Shown piece after piece: positions 9,009 through 16,837 of a DNA stretch of 59,663 nucleotides; position 1 is the first letter of the stretch; the number at the start of each line of letters is the position of its first letter. The stretch comes from Candidatus Thorarchaeota archaeon. Its GTDB lineage: Archaea; Asgardarchaeota; Thorarchaeia; Thorarchaeales; Thorarchaeaceae. Both the position numbers and the translations under genes were made by a program. The notes below the pieces were generated by a model. That model saw only the letters and a list, made by a program, of their open reading frames with translations. It was not told the origin of the DNA and made no database searches. The stretch lies in NCBI GenBank assembly GCA_004524595.1, contig SDOA01000008.1:1-59663 (forward strand), in the 5' to 3' direction.

Positions 9009-9475
9009 TGATGGTTGATGATATTTTCACAGGCTTACCTCGAGTACCCTATAGTCTTCCAGATGCTTCATGGCTGGCTGGGGCTGTTGCAGGACTTCAG
9101 CATCCCGGTCCACGTACTCCCAGCTGGCTCTGGGATGAATTCATCTCTGATATCTATGATATGATTCGTCTACTCGGAGATGTAAAACCAGCTGAACCTG
9201 GAACTACTCCAAAATACGATGATGGGCAGGTCGGTTCAGCCTATGATGCGCTTGGAGGTTATGTTAGTGTTTGTGGTGAGGTCTGTCCTGAAGGCTTGTT
9301 CTTTAGAGTACCTGTTGTTCGACAGGAGGAAGTTGTACAGCTCTTTAAGGGTTTGACTCTACATAGGGCTCGGGGAAACATTTTAGTCCCTCACTATGAC
9401 CTCCCTGCATTTCTAAGACTGGTCCCACTTGAAGGCCCCCTTGCTGAGCAAATAGAACAGGAGGTCTACATATGA
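9008..9475 (+). CDS. Unrecognised 155-residue cytosolic protein in the cluster
   Basis: No family is recognised. The protein is acidic and soluble, with an N-terminal proline-rich stretch (LPRVPYSLPDASW), a helical segment SWLWDEFISDIYDMIRLLG (about 43-61) and a beta-rich second half with two cysteines in SVCGEVCPEG (about 87-96), an isolated pair that could bind metal or form a disulfide. It is sandwiched between the first cluster gene (one-base overlap) and radA (four-base ATGA overlap). Such tight coupling to radA suggests a protein made in stoichiometry with the recombinase, perhaps an accessory or loading factor; that is inference from position only. GTG or ATG codons at 9008 and 9011 both fit; the first is used. 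Confidence 0.7.
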   Translation: MMVDDIFTGLPRVPYSLPDASWLAGAVAGLQHPGPRTPSWLWDEFISDIYDMIRLLGDVKPAEPGTTPKYDDGQVGSAYDALGGYVSVCGEVCPEGLFFRVPVVRQEEVVQLFKGLTLHRARGNILVPHYDLPAFLRLVPLEGPLAEQIEQEVYI

Positions 9476-10524
9476 CTGAATTAGAAGCAGTTGCAGGGGT
9501 GGGTCCTGCAGCAGCAAAGAGACTGAGAGAAGTCTTCATTACAACTGCAGAGATACTTAGTGTTCAAAATCCTGTTGAATTACAGACCCGTACCAAGTTA
9601 GGGGAAGCTACTGTTGCAAAGATCATACGGAATGCACGAGAAGTCACAGGCAAGTTTGGTTTCAAGTCTGGCATTGAATTAGAGAAACATCAAGCCGAAA
9701 TTCCGCGGTTAAAATTCGGTATTTCCTCGTTAGATGACAAGCTCTTTGGTGGAATGGAGGTTGGGTCGATTATTGAGTTGTATGGAAGTGCCAGAGGAGG
9801 AAAGACCTTCCTCGCACATCATCTTGCTGTTCGTTGTCAGCTACCCTATGAGCAAGGTGGTTTAGAGGCCAGAGTACTATGGCTGGATACAGAGTCGTCT
9901 TTTAAGACCAAACATATACGTGCCAATGCAGTACGTTGGGGTCTTGATCCTGACATCGCATTAGGCAACATTAGTGTCGCACCAATTGCACTCAGCAGTC
10001 AGATTGAGGATTATGCCGCTCAGATTCAACTCATGCTAGCTGAGGGAGAATTCAAGATGCTTATTATCGATTCACTTACAGGTCTATTCAGAGCTGAATA
10101 CTCTGGCATAGGAAATCTAGCATCTAGGCAATTTAATATCAATAGTTTACTAAATTGGATGCGTCGGCTTGGTCTTGCGACAGATGCAATGTTTGTTTAT
10201 ACAAATCAGGTGACAACGCAAATTCCAAAGGGCTATGGAGCTGGAAATCCCTCTGCACCTGTAGGAGGTCATGTGGTAAGTCACGCATCAGATTATCGGT
10301 TTTTCACAAGAGTTGGAGAAAAGAAGAAGCGAAAGATATCACTGAAAGATAACAGTGGAGTTCCTGAGTTTGATGTAGACATAGAAATTGGGTGGGGTGG
10401 ACTCTACAACGATGTAAAAGACAAGAAAGCAACAGAGAAGGTGATTTTTGAGAAGATAGGCTTGCTGGGTTCTCCTGAAGAAAAAGAGGAAGTTGAGACT
10501 GAAAACGCGGAGGAAAATGAGTAA
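9472..10524 (+). CDS. radA: RadA recombinase (archaeal Rad51/RecA family), somewhat divergent
   Basis: This 350-residue strand-exchange ATPase has the domain order of archaeal RadA. An N-terminal helix-hairpin-helix domain (LEAVAGVGPAAAKRL, about 4-18) is followed by the RecA core, with Walker A GSARGGKT (105-112), Walker B MLIIDS (196-201), the strongly conserved FRAEYSGIGNLASRQ (206-220) and the TNQV / PVGGHVVSHAS segment (244-273). The P-loop differs from the usual GEFGSGKTQ, keeping only the essential G and GKT. The C-terminus has an acidic tail rich in Glu. It overlaps its upstream neighbour by ATGA and abuts the next gene directly. It could be the main recombinase or a diverged paralogue; the conserved polymerisation and DNA-binding loops favour an active enzyme. 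Confidence 0.9.
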   Translation: MTELEAVAGVGPAAAKRLREVFITTAEILSVQNPVELQTRTKLGEATVAKIIRNAREVTGKFGFKSGIELEKHQAEIPRLKFGISSLDDKLFGGMEVGSIIELYGSARGGKTFLAHHLAVRCQLPYEQGGLEARVLWLDTESSFKTKHIRANAVRWGLDPDIALGNISVAPIALSSQIEDYAAQIQLMLAEGEFKMLIIDSLTGLFRAEYSGIGNLASRQFNINSLLNWMRRLGLATDAMFVYTNQVTTQIPKGYGAGNPSAPVGGHVVSHASDYRFFTRVGEKKKRKISLKDNSGVPEFDVDIEIGWGGLYNDVKDKKATEKVIFEKIGLLGSPEEKEEVETENAEENE

Positions 10525-10962
10525 ATGTCCTCTAAGGGGAGAATATTCAGAGTATTCAGATGTCCACACTGTGGGTATACTGGGTACAGACAGGTTAGTC
10601 ATCAGAATGATGATTCTCTGTGCAACCTTTGCTCCAATCCCATCTCTCATTCTCCTGAAATGAGGTATGTAACGACTGTAGATGAAGCAAGGACTGAAAT
10701 GCAGAAGATAGTCGTCAGTGGTCAAAAATCCAAATCTAGGTATGGACTGGGAGTAAAGAGGCGAATTCTCAACATGGTCTATGATCTGAGTGAATTTAAC
10801 AAAGGAAATGGTGTGAGTAGAAGGAGAATTCTGGAGGAATGTAAGGAGGCTGATATCGACCTAGATAAAGCTAAACGATTTTTGATTCAGTTAGAGGAAG
10901 AAGGTCTAATCATAGAGATTGATGACTTGCTTAGAGTCACACAGGAGGACTTGGCTTGGTAA
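10525..10962 (+). CDS. Zinc-ribbon and winged-helix protein
   Basis: This 145-residue protein starts on the base after the radA stop. The N-terminus holds a four-cysteine zinc ribbon: CPHC (13-16) and CNLC (33-36). The C-terminal part (about 75-140), KRRILNMVYDLSEFN followed by SRRRILEECKEADIDLDKAKRFL and EEGLIIEIDDLLRVT, has the helix-helix-helix-wing pattern of winged-helix DNA-binding domains and resembles the C-terminal domains of MCM helicases and other replication proteins. It may bind DNA at the recombination machinery or regulate the operon. I do not recognise a named family. The gene is followed by 45 bases without coding, one of the few gaps in the cluster. Confidence 0.75.
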   Translation: MSSKGRIFRVFRCPHCGYTGYRQVSHQNDDSLCNLCSNPISHSPEMRYVTTVDEARTEMQKIVVSGQKSKSRYGLGVKRRILNMVYDLSEFNKGNGVSRRRILEECKEADIDLDKAKRFLIQLEEEGLIIEIDDLLRVTQEDLAW

Positions 10963-11007
10963 TAGATCAAATGCATCAGCAAATCAAAACGAAGGAGATG
11001 TTGACAG

Positions 11008-11628
11008 ATGTCGAGTTCTGATAATACCACAGGTTCGATGTGGGTTCAAAAGACTCCCACATCAGTCCCTGGTAGTTCAATGCTAAATCTTGTTAATCTG
11101 CTATTACGCGAAACATCCCATCGAGTCACAGTTCTTGAGAGAACCGATGGACCTGATCCCGAGATTTTTGTTGTGACTCGAGTTGCATGGAGAGATTCTA
11201 ATCCCACCAGACCAATTTTACCACAACTACCTCGAATCCTTTCACTGTTAGAGACCCTTCGCGGCTCCAGAGGTGTCCCACGCGAGGTATATCTGGATAG
11301 TACTGAAGGAATTGCCATCTATTTGCCAAGTGGTATGAGAGTTTCAGAGCTTCCAAAAGATCCAAAGAAGACAGTTCGCCTTCTCATGTCAATTGTTGAG
11401 GATTCTTTGGACCATCTCTATTCTACAATGAATGAGGTTGAAACTTGGTTCTGGAAAGCTGCACGTCAGAAAGGCTTCAGTCCAGAGATTGTTGAAAAGA
11501 TGGGTAATAACGAAGACCATTTTGACTCGAAAGAACTGATGTGGCGTTTTCATAGAATTCTCCGCAAGTACTTTTCAATTCGGTTCACAATTCATCGCAG
11601 TGAGTCATTCTTACGAGTGGAGGAGTGA
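11008..11628 (+). CDS. Unrecognised 206-residue protein upstream of the XPD helicase
   Basis: No family is recognised. The product is soluble and alpha/beta. An N-terminal helix LNLVNLLLRET (about 26-36) is followed by strands RVTVLER and IFVVTRVAW, a conserved-looking VPREVYLDSTEGIAIYLPSG (about 90-109), a long helix (about 125-150) and a Trp-rich ETWFWKAARQKG. AAGGAGATG about 10 bases before the ATG at 11008 is a good ribosome site and follows the small gap after the zinc-ribbon gene, so a second ribosome entry starts here. The stop is directly followed by the GTG of the helicase gene with no intervening base, implying coupled synthesis with it. A helicase-associated role is possible, but no motif supports one. 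Confidence 0.7.
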   Translation: MSSSDNTTGSMWVQKTPTSVPGSSMLNLVNLLLRETSHRVTVLERTDGPDPEIFVVTRVAWRDSNPTRPILPQLPRILSLLETLRGSRGVPREVYLDSTEGIAIYLPSGMRVSELPKDPKKTVRLLMSIVEDSLDHLYSTMNEVETWFWKAARQKGFSPEIVEKMGNNEDHFDSKELMWRFHRILRKYFSIRFTIHRSESFLRVEE

Positions 11629-13587
11629 GTGTTGACCTCAGCTACGGTTGACCCTATGGAATGGTTTCCGTATTCTCCTCGGCCTCACCAGGAGAGAGCA
11701 GTAACCCTAGCTGCACAATCATTTTCTTCAAATACTGTTGGCCTATTAAGCGCTGATTGTGGCATTGGGAAGACTGTCGCAGTCCTCTCTGGGTATTTAG
11801 CATCGAGGACAAATGACCCACAATCTCGATTGTTCGCTTTAACTCGGACACACTCTCAGTCGAAGGTTTTTGAAACCGAGCTTGAAGTTCTTCGTGGAAT
11901 TGACCCGAATCTCACAGTAACAACAATGGTCTCACGAATTCATGTCTGCCCAATTCGTTATGAAATGGAGTCACTGAGTTCAACTGGATTCATGAGAGCT
12001 TGTGCTGGTCTGATTCGTACAGGGCAATGTAACTATTATTGGAATGTCTATAGACGTAGTAAATCTGAAGGACGGATAGTCGTACGCGAAGAAGCACATC
12101 GAGAAGTTAAAGAGCTCATTGAAACTGGTGTTGTATCACGAGAACGAGCTGAAGAAAGAGCTACTGAAACAGGGTGTTGTCCATATGAGCTAATGCGATT
12201 ATGTGCACGCAAGTCCCGAATTATTATTGGACCTTATGGTTATCTGTTTCAACCGCGAGTTCGTGATGCATTACTTGGTTCTCTTGGGCTCTCTCTTCAT
12301 GATGTTGATCTTCTTATTGATGAAGCTCACAATCTATCAGGGCATGTTCTTGATGCTGAAACATCAAAATTGAGCAGCGATGATCTTCGTTGGCTGAGAG
12401 AAAATAGTCAAGCTGTTGTTCGTGAAACAGGAATCAAATGGATTCGTGAGGCAATTGATTTCCTGTGGGAGACTATAATGATCCATCTTGACTCTATGCA
12501 CAACAAATCTGAAAGAGTACTTGATAAATGGGATGTGTCTCCTCGTTTCATAAAAGAGTCGGATTTGGACTTGTTGCATAATGCAGGTAGGCCTGACTTG
12601 AATGATCCTGAGAATGCAAGTCTTGCAGAAACACCCCTTGATAGATTGATTGAATTCTTGTACACTGCTCAAAAAGCCTCTCGAAGCGACGGGTGGCATG
12701 TTACAATTCAGATCCAAAAGGCTTGGTTTGATGATTCTTCAAAATCGACTTCTTATCTGATGATTCAACCACTCAATTCTGCTGGATTGATCGCTCCAAT
12801 CTTACGTGGAGCCCGTTCTGCAGTGCTTATGTCCGGTACTCTAAGACCTCTTGACCATTACGCTCGTCTTCTCGGAGTTCAGAGTGCACTTACTGATGAC
12901 CTATCATCACCATATCCTCGAGGAACCCGTCTAGTGCTCATTGATAAATCATTGAATACTAGATACAAAATTAGAGGACCTGAATTATGGCGTGCCATTG
13001 CTGATAGAATCTCAGCTGCTCTTACATCAATGCCTGCTAACAAGAGTGCGTTGATTGCATTTCCTAGCTATAAGATGATGGATGAGGTCATGAGTTATAC
13101 CATTGACACAGGATTCAGAGACCCTATCGTCGAAACAAAGGGAGCTCTGCTTGAAACCGTTGCAGAGGCAATTAATGAAGGTCCTCGGGCCATGTTTTGC
13201 GTATATGGAGGTAAGTTCAGCGAGGGAATTGACCTTGTCAGTGCAGGATCTAGTCTAATCAATATTATCATCGGGGTTGGTATCCCTTTTAGTCCCCCGA
13301 CGAGTTATCAGAAAGCGTTGCAAGATTGGTATGATGCAACGATTGGGAAGAATACAGGCTATTACTATGCAGCTGTCGTTCCCTCAATTAGACAGGTTGC
13401 TCAGTTAGTTGGAAGACTAAGGAGGTCTCCCCTCGATTCAGGGATTATCGTACTTTTAGACAGTCGATTTCTCAAATATCTCCATATCTTTGGTGAAGAT
13501 ATTGTTTCTGATGTATGGCCATATCAAGATGTTGTCGAGTTAAAGAACGCAATTATCCAATTTAACAAAATGAGGGTGAGGATGTAA
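11629..13587 (+). CDS. XPD/Rad3-like iron-sulfur DNA helicase (superfamily 2)
   Basis: This 652-residue helicase belongs to the XPD/DinG/FANCJ group, which unwinds DNA 5' to 3'. Motif I is ADCGIGKT (42-49), motif II DEAH (231-234), motif III MSGT (about 405) and motif VI QLVGRLRRSP near residue 600. Four cysteines between motifs I and II (C107, C125, C134 and C183 or C184) match the ligands of the family's 4Fe-4S cluster. The GYLFQPRVR segment before DEAH corresponds to the YNY(L/I) stretch typical of XPD. The GTG start directly follows the preceding stop. Its place inside a recombinase and nuclease operon suggests DNA processing rather than transcription-coupled repair. Whether it is the genome's only XPD cannot be seen here. 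Confidence 0.9.
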   Translation: MLTSATVDPMEWFPYSPRPHQERAVTLAAQSFSSNTVGLLSADCGIGKTVAVLSGYLASRTNDPQSRLFALTRTHSQSKVFETELEVLRGIDPNLTVTTMVSRIHVCPIRYEMESLSSTGFMRACAGLIRTGQCNYYWNVYRRSKSEGRIVVREEAHREVKELIETGVVSRERAEERATETGCCPYELMRLCARKSRIIIGPYGYLFQPRVRDALLGSLGLSLHDVDLLIDEAHNLSGHVLDAETSKLSSDDLRWLRENSQAVVRETGIKWIREAIDFLWETIMIHLDSMHNKSERVLDKWDVSPRFIKESDLDLLHNAGRPDLNDPENASLAETPLDRLIEFLYTAQKASRSDGWHVTIQIQKAWFDDSSKSTSYLMIQPLNSAGLIAPILRGARSAVLMSGTLRPLDHYARLLGVQSALTDDLSSPYPRGTRLVLIDKSLNTRYKIRGPELWRAIADRISAALTSMPANKSALIAFPSYKMMDEVMSYTIDTGFRDPIVETKGALLETVAEAINEGPRAMFCVYGGKFSEGIDLVSAGSSLINIIIGVGIPFSPPTSYQKALQDWYDATIGKNTGYYYAAVVPSIRQVAQLVGRLRRSPLDSGIIVLLDSRFLKYLHIFGEDIVSDVWPYQDVVELKNAIIQFNKMRVRM

Positions 13588-13589
13588 AA

Positions 13590-14192
13590 ATGAGATTCCA
13601 TACACCTCCCGATTTGAAATGGATTATCCTTGCGGTATTCATTACGACATTTCTTCTAAAGATCTATCTGACTCCGACAGACAACGTTGGGCTATCAATT
13701 CTCGGAATCAGTCTAATCAGCGTGATCGCTGCTCTGATTTGGTCTTTTACTTCTCTTCCAGAACCTACAGTCTATTGGGATGAACGAAAAGGTATCTTTG
13801 CTATCTTTAGATTTTGGTCAATTGAAGTGAACTCAGCAAGATTACTTGCTAGTGTCCCAATTGGGATTGATCTGAGTCATTCTGCAAAGAAAGTGCTCCA
13901 AGCAATGTACACTCGCTTTCAAAATGAATCTGGAGGAGAGTTAGTATTCTTCATCATACGACCCTTAGGGAATCAGTCAACAAAGATAGGATTTCTTGTA
14001 CGTAGACGAGGACTTAGACTCTGGAATGGCATTAAACATGTAGAAGATCTTTCCAAACAACTAGGTACTGATATTGCTATTTTAGAGCGGGTGATGAGAG
14101 CTGCGTACCCTCATCTGCCAGTCACAACAGCCAGTCTTCAGGACATTGTAAAAGCAACAACAGGAGGCTTAGAAACCCATGCATTTGTCTGA
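13590..14192 (+). CDS. Membrane-anchored protein with two N-terminal helices and a cytosolic alpha/beta domain
   Basis: The 200-residue product starts with two membrane segments (about 11-27 and 34-54), the usual start of small VirB3/PrgI-like membrane anchors. The remaining 140 residues are soluble: LVFFIIRPL, then IGFLVRRRGLRLWNGI and a helix carrying LGTDIAILERVMRAAYP. This strand / Arg-rich strand / helix order is also seen in the N-terminal part of the HerA/VirB4-like protein two genes downstream (LIVTMRP, AYILRRGGLW), and resembles VirB4 N-terminal domains in which helix-strand elements precede the ATPase. That resemblance is my inference from pattern, not a proven homology. It lies two bases after the helicase stop and overlaps the next gene by 14 bases. 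Confidence 0.72.
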   Translation: MRFHTPPDLKWIILAVFITTFLLKIYLTPTDNVGLSILGISLISVIAALIWSFTSLPEPTVYWDERKGIFAIFRFWSIEVNSARLLASVPIGIDLSHSAKKVLQAMYTRFQNESGGELVFFIIRPLGNQSTKIGFLVRRRGLRLWNGIKHVEDLSKQLGTDIAILERVMRAAYPHLPVTTASLQDIVKATTGGLETHAFV

Positions 14193-14472
14193 ACAACGTT
14201 CTGGGATACTAATACCTGAAGGTGTGAATCCTAAGGATATCATAGAGTCACTCACAATTGGACATGGCTATAAATGGATCATACTCACAGAACAGCCAAT
14301 TTTGGTTGCATATGGTGAACCTTCTGTAGGTGATATGCCTGAACTTCTTCTTACCGGTGACAAATCCATTGTTGTAGCTGGAAGTAATTCTGCATACGTT
14401 TCTCGAATTCGAAGTGTCTTAGAGATGTTACAACGACAAGCACATCGGATTAATTTCTCCAAGGAGGTGTAA
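14179..14472 (+). CDS. Small unrecognised cytosolic protein (97 residues)
   Basis: The protein has no membrane segment and no known motif. It alternates strands and helices: a helix NPKDIIESL, the strand KWIILTEQPILVAYG, a strand SIVVAGS and a C-terminal helix YVSRIRSVLEMLQRQAH. ATG at 14179 lies inside the end of the preceding membrane-protein gene (14-base overlap), so it is translated only if ribosomes re-initiate there. The coding frame runs cleanly to just before the GTG of the HerA/VirB4-like gene, where AAGGAGGTG provides that gene's ribosome site. Close coupling on both sides indicates a subunit of whatever the membrane proteins form. I propose no function. Confidence 0.65.
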   Translation: MHLSEQRSGILIPEGVNPKDIIESLTIGHGYKWIILTEQPILVAYGEPSVGDMPELLLTGDKSIVVAGSNSAYVSRIRSVLEMLQRQAHRINFSKEV

Positions 14473-14476
14473 AAGC

Positions 14477-16837
14477 GTGGGAAAACGGCTCATCCTTGGC
14501 ACGAAACCTGAAGTGGACCCTCTGCAAGAGATCTCTGAATCAAGTCTCTCAGTCACAACGTCTACTGAGATCCGATGGGATGATAGGAAACAAGGTCGTG
14601 CACTAGCATGGCCTCTATTCGTATCTCTCATATACATTCTAATTGGTCTGCATAATCCCCTCTTTCTCTTGATTCCAAGTGTGTTTATTCTCTTATGGCA
14701 GCTGTTCATATCTGATTTCAGAGAAGAACGAGAACGGAACAGACTTTCAAGTAGTTCATTCAAAGAGGTAAGTAAAACCGACACCTTATGTGTCAGTGAT
14801 GAAGATAATGATTCTCTGAGTTGTAAGACTCCAGATGGACCAAGATATTTAGTTGATATGAAATTATGTTCAGCAGGGTCTCTTCTTTCAGGAAATATTA
14901 GCTCTCTTATTCGAGCCATAGATGATGCTGATGGTTTTTGCTTGATAGTGACAATGAGACCTGAGAAATTTCAACGAGCTCTTGATGAAGAGCGAATTTC
15001 GAACATGATTGAAGAATATCTTCATACACTTCCTAAAGGTGAGTTCAATGCTTATATCTTACGACGAGGAGGACTTTGGTCTTCACATGTCAATATAATT
15101 GGACACGTAAAGGATGTTGAATCAGTGCCTCTATTTGACTCGGCAATAAGAGCATCAATTCCAATGGAAAAGTGGAAAAAGGAAAAAGTGAAAGTCTTTC
15201 GTCGTAATCTAGTCCAGCTAAATGTAGATAATCAATCGGAAATGTTCTATGCTGCAGGATCGGAATTATCTGAATGGCTTGTGCAACTACAGTCTGAACT
15301 TGCCTCAGAAGTTGGAAGTAATATTCCTGGTCAATTTCTAGCACCTATACGTGGACGCCCTAATGATTATCGTTTAGGTGTAACGCTCAATCCTGACACA
15401 TTGCAAACAGGACCTCCTGCAGGTCTATCCATGGAGGAATTCAATAAAGGGGTTCTGCTTTGTGGTGGTAATTCTGGGTCGCGTCTCCACGTAATTGCCC
15501 TCCTTACTTTAGAATTACTACAGACTGGAAAACGCGTTATAGTCATATCCAATAATGATCGATCAATTGGACTCACTAGTCTATCTGAAGGTTCTGTCTA
15601 CCTTGAATTAGGTAGAGACCTCGTTCTGAATCCTGTTGATTCTGAAGGAATACCACGCAGTGAATATATTCCACTACTTATCTCATCTCTAGAGGCTGTA
15701 GCAGCTATTGATCTTCGTGGTGCTGCTGATTTAGAATCTGCTATAGGACGAGCAGTAACTCTTGGCAATGCGACTCTAGCTGATGTTCATATAGGGAATA
15801 ATCATGACGAGGCAATGTCCGGCCCAATTGATGTACAAAAACTCCCTGAACAATCTCCATCAAAGAAATCAATAACAGGGTTAGAAGCGATTCGGTCTTT
15901 ATATGAAGGTCCTGCAGCAAAAGCATTCTATGGCACTTCAACTGTTCCCACATCTAGGCTTGTAGAACCATCTTTGACTATTGTAAAACTAGCATTGGGT
16001 TCAACTTCACTCGAGCATTTTGGATGGAATCTCTTATGCGTCAAACTAGCTGGACTAAAACCTGATCCTAATCTTGTGATAATTCTTGATGGCGCAGAAA
16101 ACTTTAGAGTTCGAAATAAGAGATATATGAAACACGATTCCTTTACTGAGCGGGTCCTGAAGAATCTCAAAAGACGTGGTCCAATCCTCTTAGCTCTGGA
16201 ACATCCTGTTGATATGGCACCAGGTGCTATTGGCGTTCTTGAATCGTGCATTTCGCTAAGAATTAGAGAATCTGTAGATATCAAGATTGTTTCTGATTTA
16301 CTTGGTCTAAACGTTATCACAGCTGGAATGCATACAAAAATGAGAATCTCTCCGCGTGAGTCGTCATTTCTTAGGATTATGGATGATAATACTGCGCTCT
16401 TAGTTCACGATGGTACAGAGACCTGTCAACCAATTCTGTTAGACTCTTGCCCAGAGATGAATTTCGAATCAGATACTTTGCAGCATTCAAATCGGTTATC
16501 ATCTATCATTGATATCGATAGCCAAAGCTCAGACGAATCAGATGTGTCCCTTTTAAACAGAGTGACGGCGGGTAATAGCAGTTTAGCAATTAGAGTCTTG
16601 AAATTACTGGAACGGTACGAACCACTTACTGAGGAGGCTGTCCGTCGTTTTATAATATCGAGCGGTTCGGATAATGATCCAGATGTGGAAGCTGTTCTTG
16701 CTAGACTCGAACATGCAAGTATGATTCTACGTGGTCATGAGGTGCACAATGGCGTTTCCTACACAAATTTCCGAATCACTATGAAGGGTAGTATGGCATT
16801 ACGACAAGTTGAAGGTCTGGAGGGTGGAAGTGAATGA
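14477..16837 (+). CDS. Membrane-anchored HerA/VirB4-superfamily ATPase-like protein with eroded Walker A
   Basis: This 786-residue protein has two N-terminal membrane helices (about 43-59 and 61-78), a cytosolic N-domain to about 290, a P-loop ATPase-like domain (about 300-640) and a C-terminal winged-helix region (about 690-780). The ATPase domain follows the HerA/VirB4/TraG pattern: strand GVLLCGGNSGSRL at the P-loop, helix, strand RVIVISNND, then LVLNPVDSEG, the counterpart of the LNP(L/F)D signature, and a Walker B-like VIILDGAENF near 530. The P-loop reads GNSGSRLH, lacking the Lys-Ser/Thr needed for ATP binding, so it may be catalytically dead or work with an active partner. HerA/VirB4 ATPases drive DNA end resection or DNA transfer through membranes. 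GTG start with AAGGAGGTG upstream. Confidence 0.7.
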   Translation: MGKRLILGTKPEVDPLQEISESSLSVTTSTEIRWDDRKQGRALAWPLFVSLIYILIGLHNPLFLLIPSVFILLWQLFISDFREERERNRLSSSSFKEVSKTDTLCVSDEDNDSLSCKTPDGPRYLVDMKLCSAGSLLSGNISSLIRAIDDADGFCLIVTMRPEKFQRALDEERISNMIEEYLHTLPKGEFNAYILRRGGLWSSHVNIIGHVKDVESVPLFDSAIRASIPMEKWKKEKVKVFRRNLVQLNVDNQSEMFYAAGSELSEWLVQLQSELASEVGSNIPGQFLAPIRGRPNDYRLGVTLNPDTLQTGPPAGLSMEEFNKGVLLCGGNSGSRLHVIALLTLELLQTGKRVIVISNNDRSIGLTSLSEGSVYLELGRDLVLNPVDSEGIPRSEYIPLLISSLEAVAAIDLRGAADLESAIGRAVTLGNATLADVHIGNNHDEAMSGPIDVQKLPEQSPSKKSITGLEAIRSLYEGPAAKAFYGTSTVPTSRLVEPSLTIVKLALGSTSLEHFGWNLLCVKLAGLKPDPNLVIILDGAENFRVRNKRYMKHDSFTERVLKNLKRRGPILLALEHPVDMAPGAIGVLESCISLRIRESVDIKIVSDLLGLNVITAGMHTKMRISPRESSFLRIMDDNTALLVHDGTETCQPILLDSCPEMNFESDTLQHSNRLSSIIDIDSQSSDESDVSLLNRVTAGNSSLAIRVLKLLERYEPLTEEAVRRFIISSGSDNDPDVEAVLARLEHASMILRGHEVHNGVSYTNFRITMKGSMALRQVEGLEGGSE

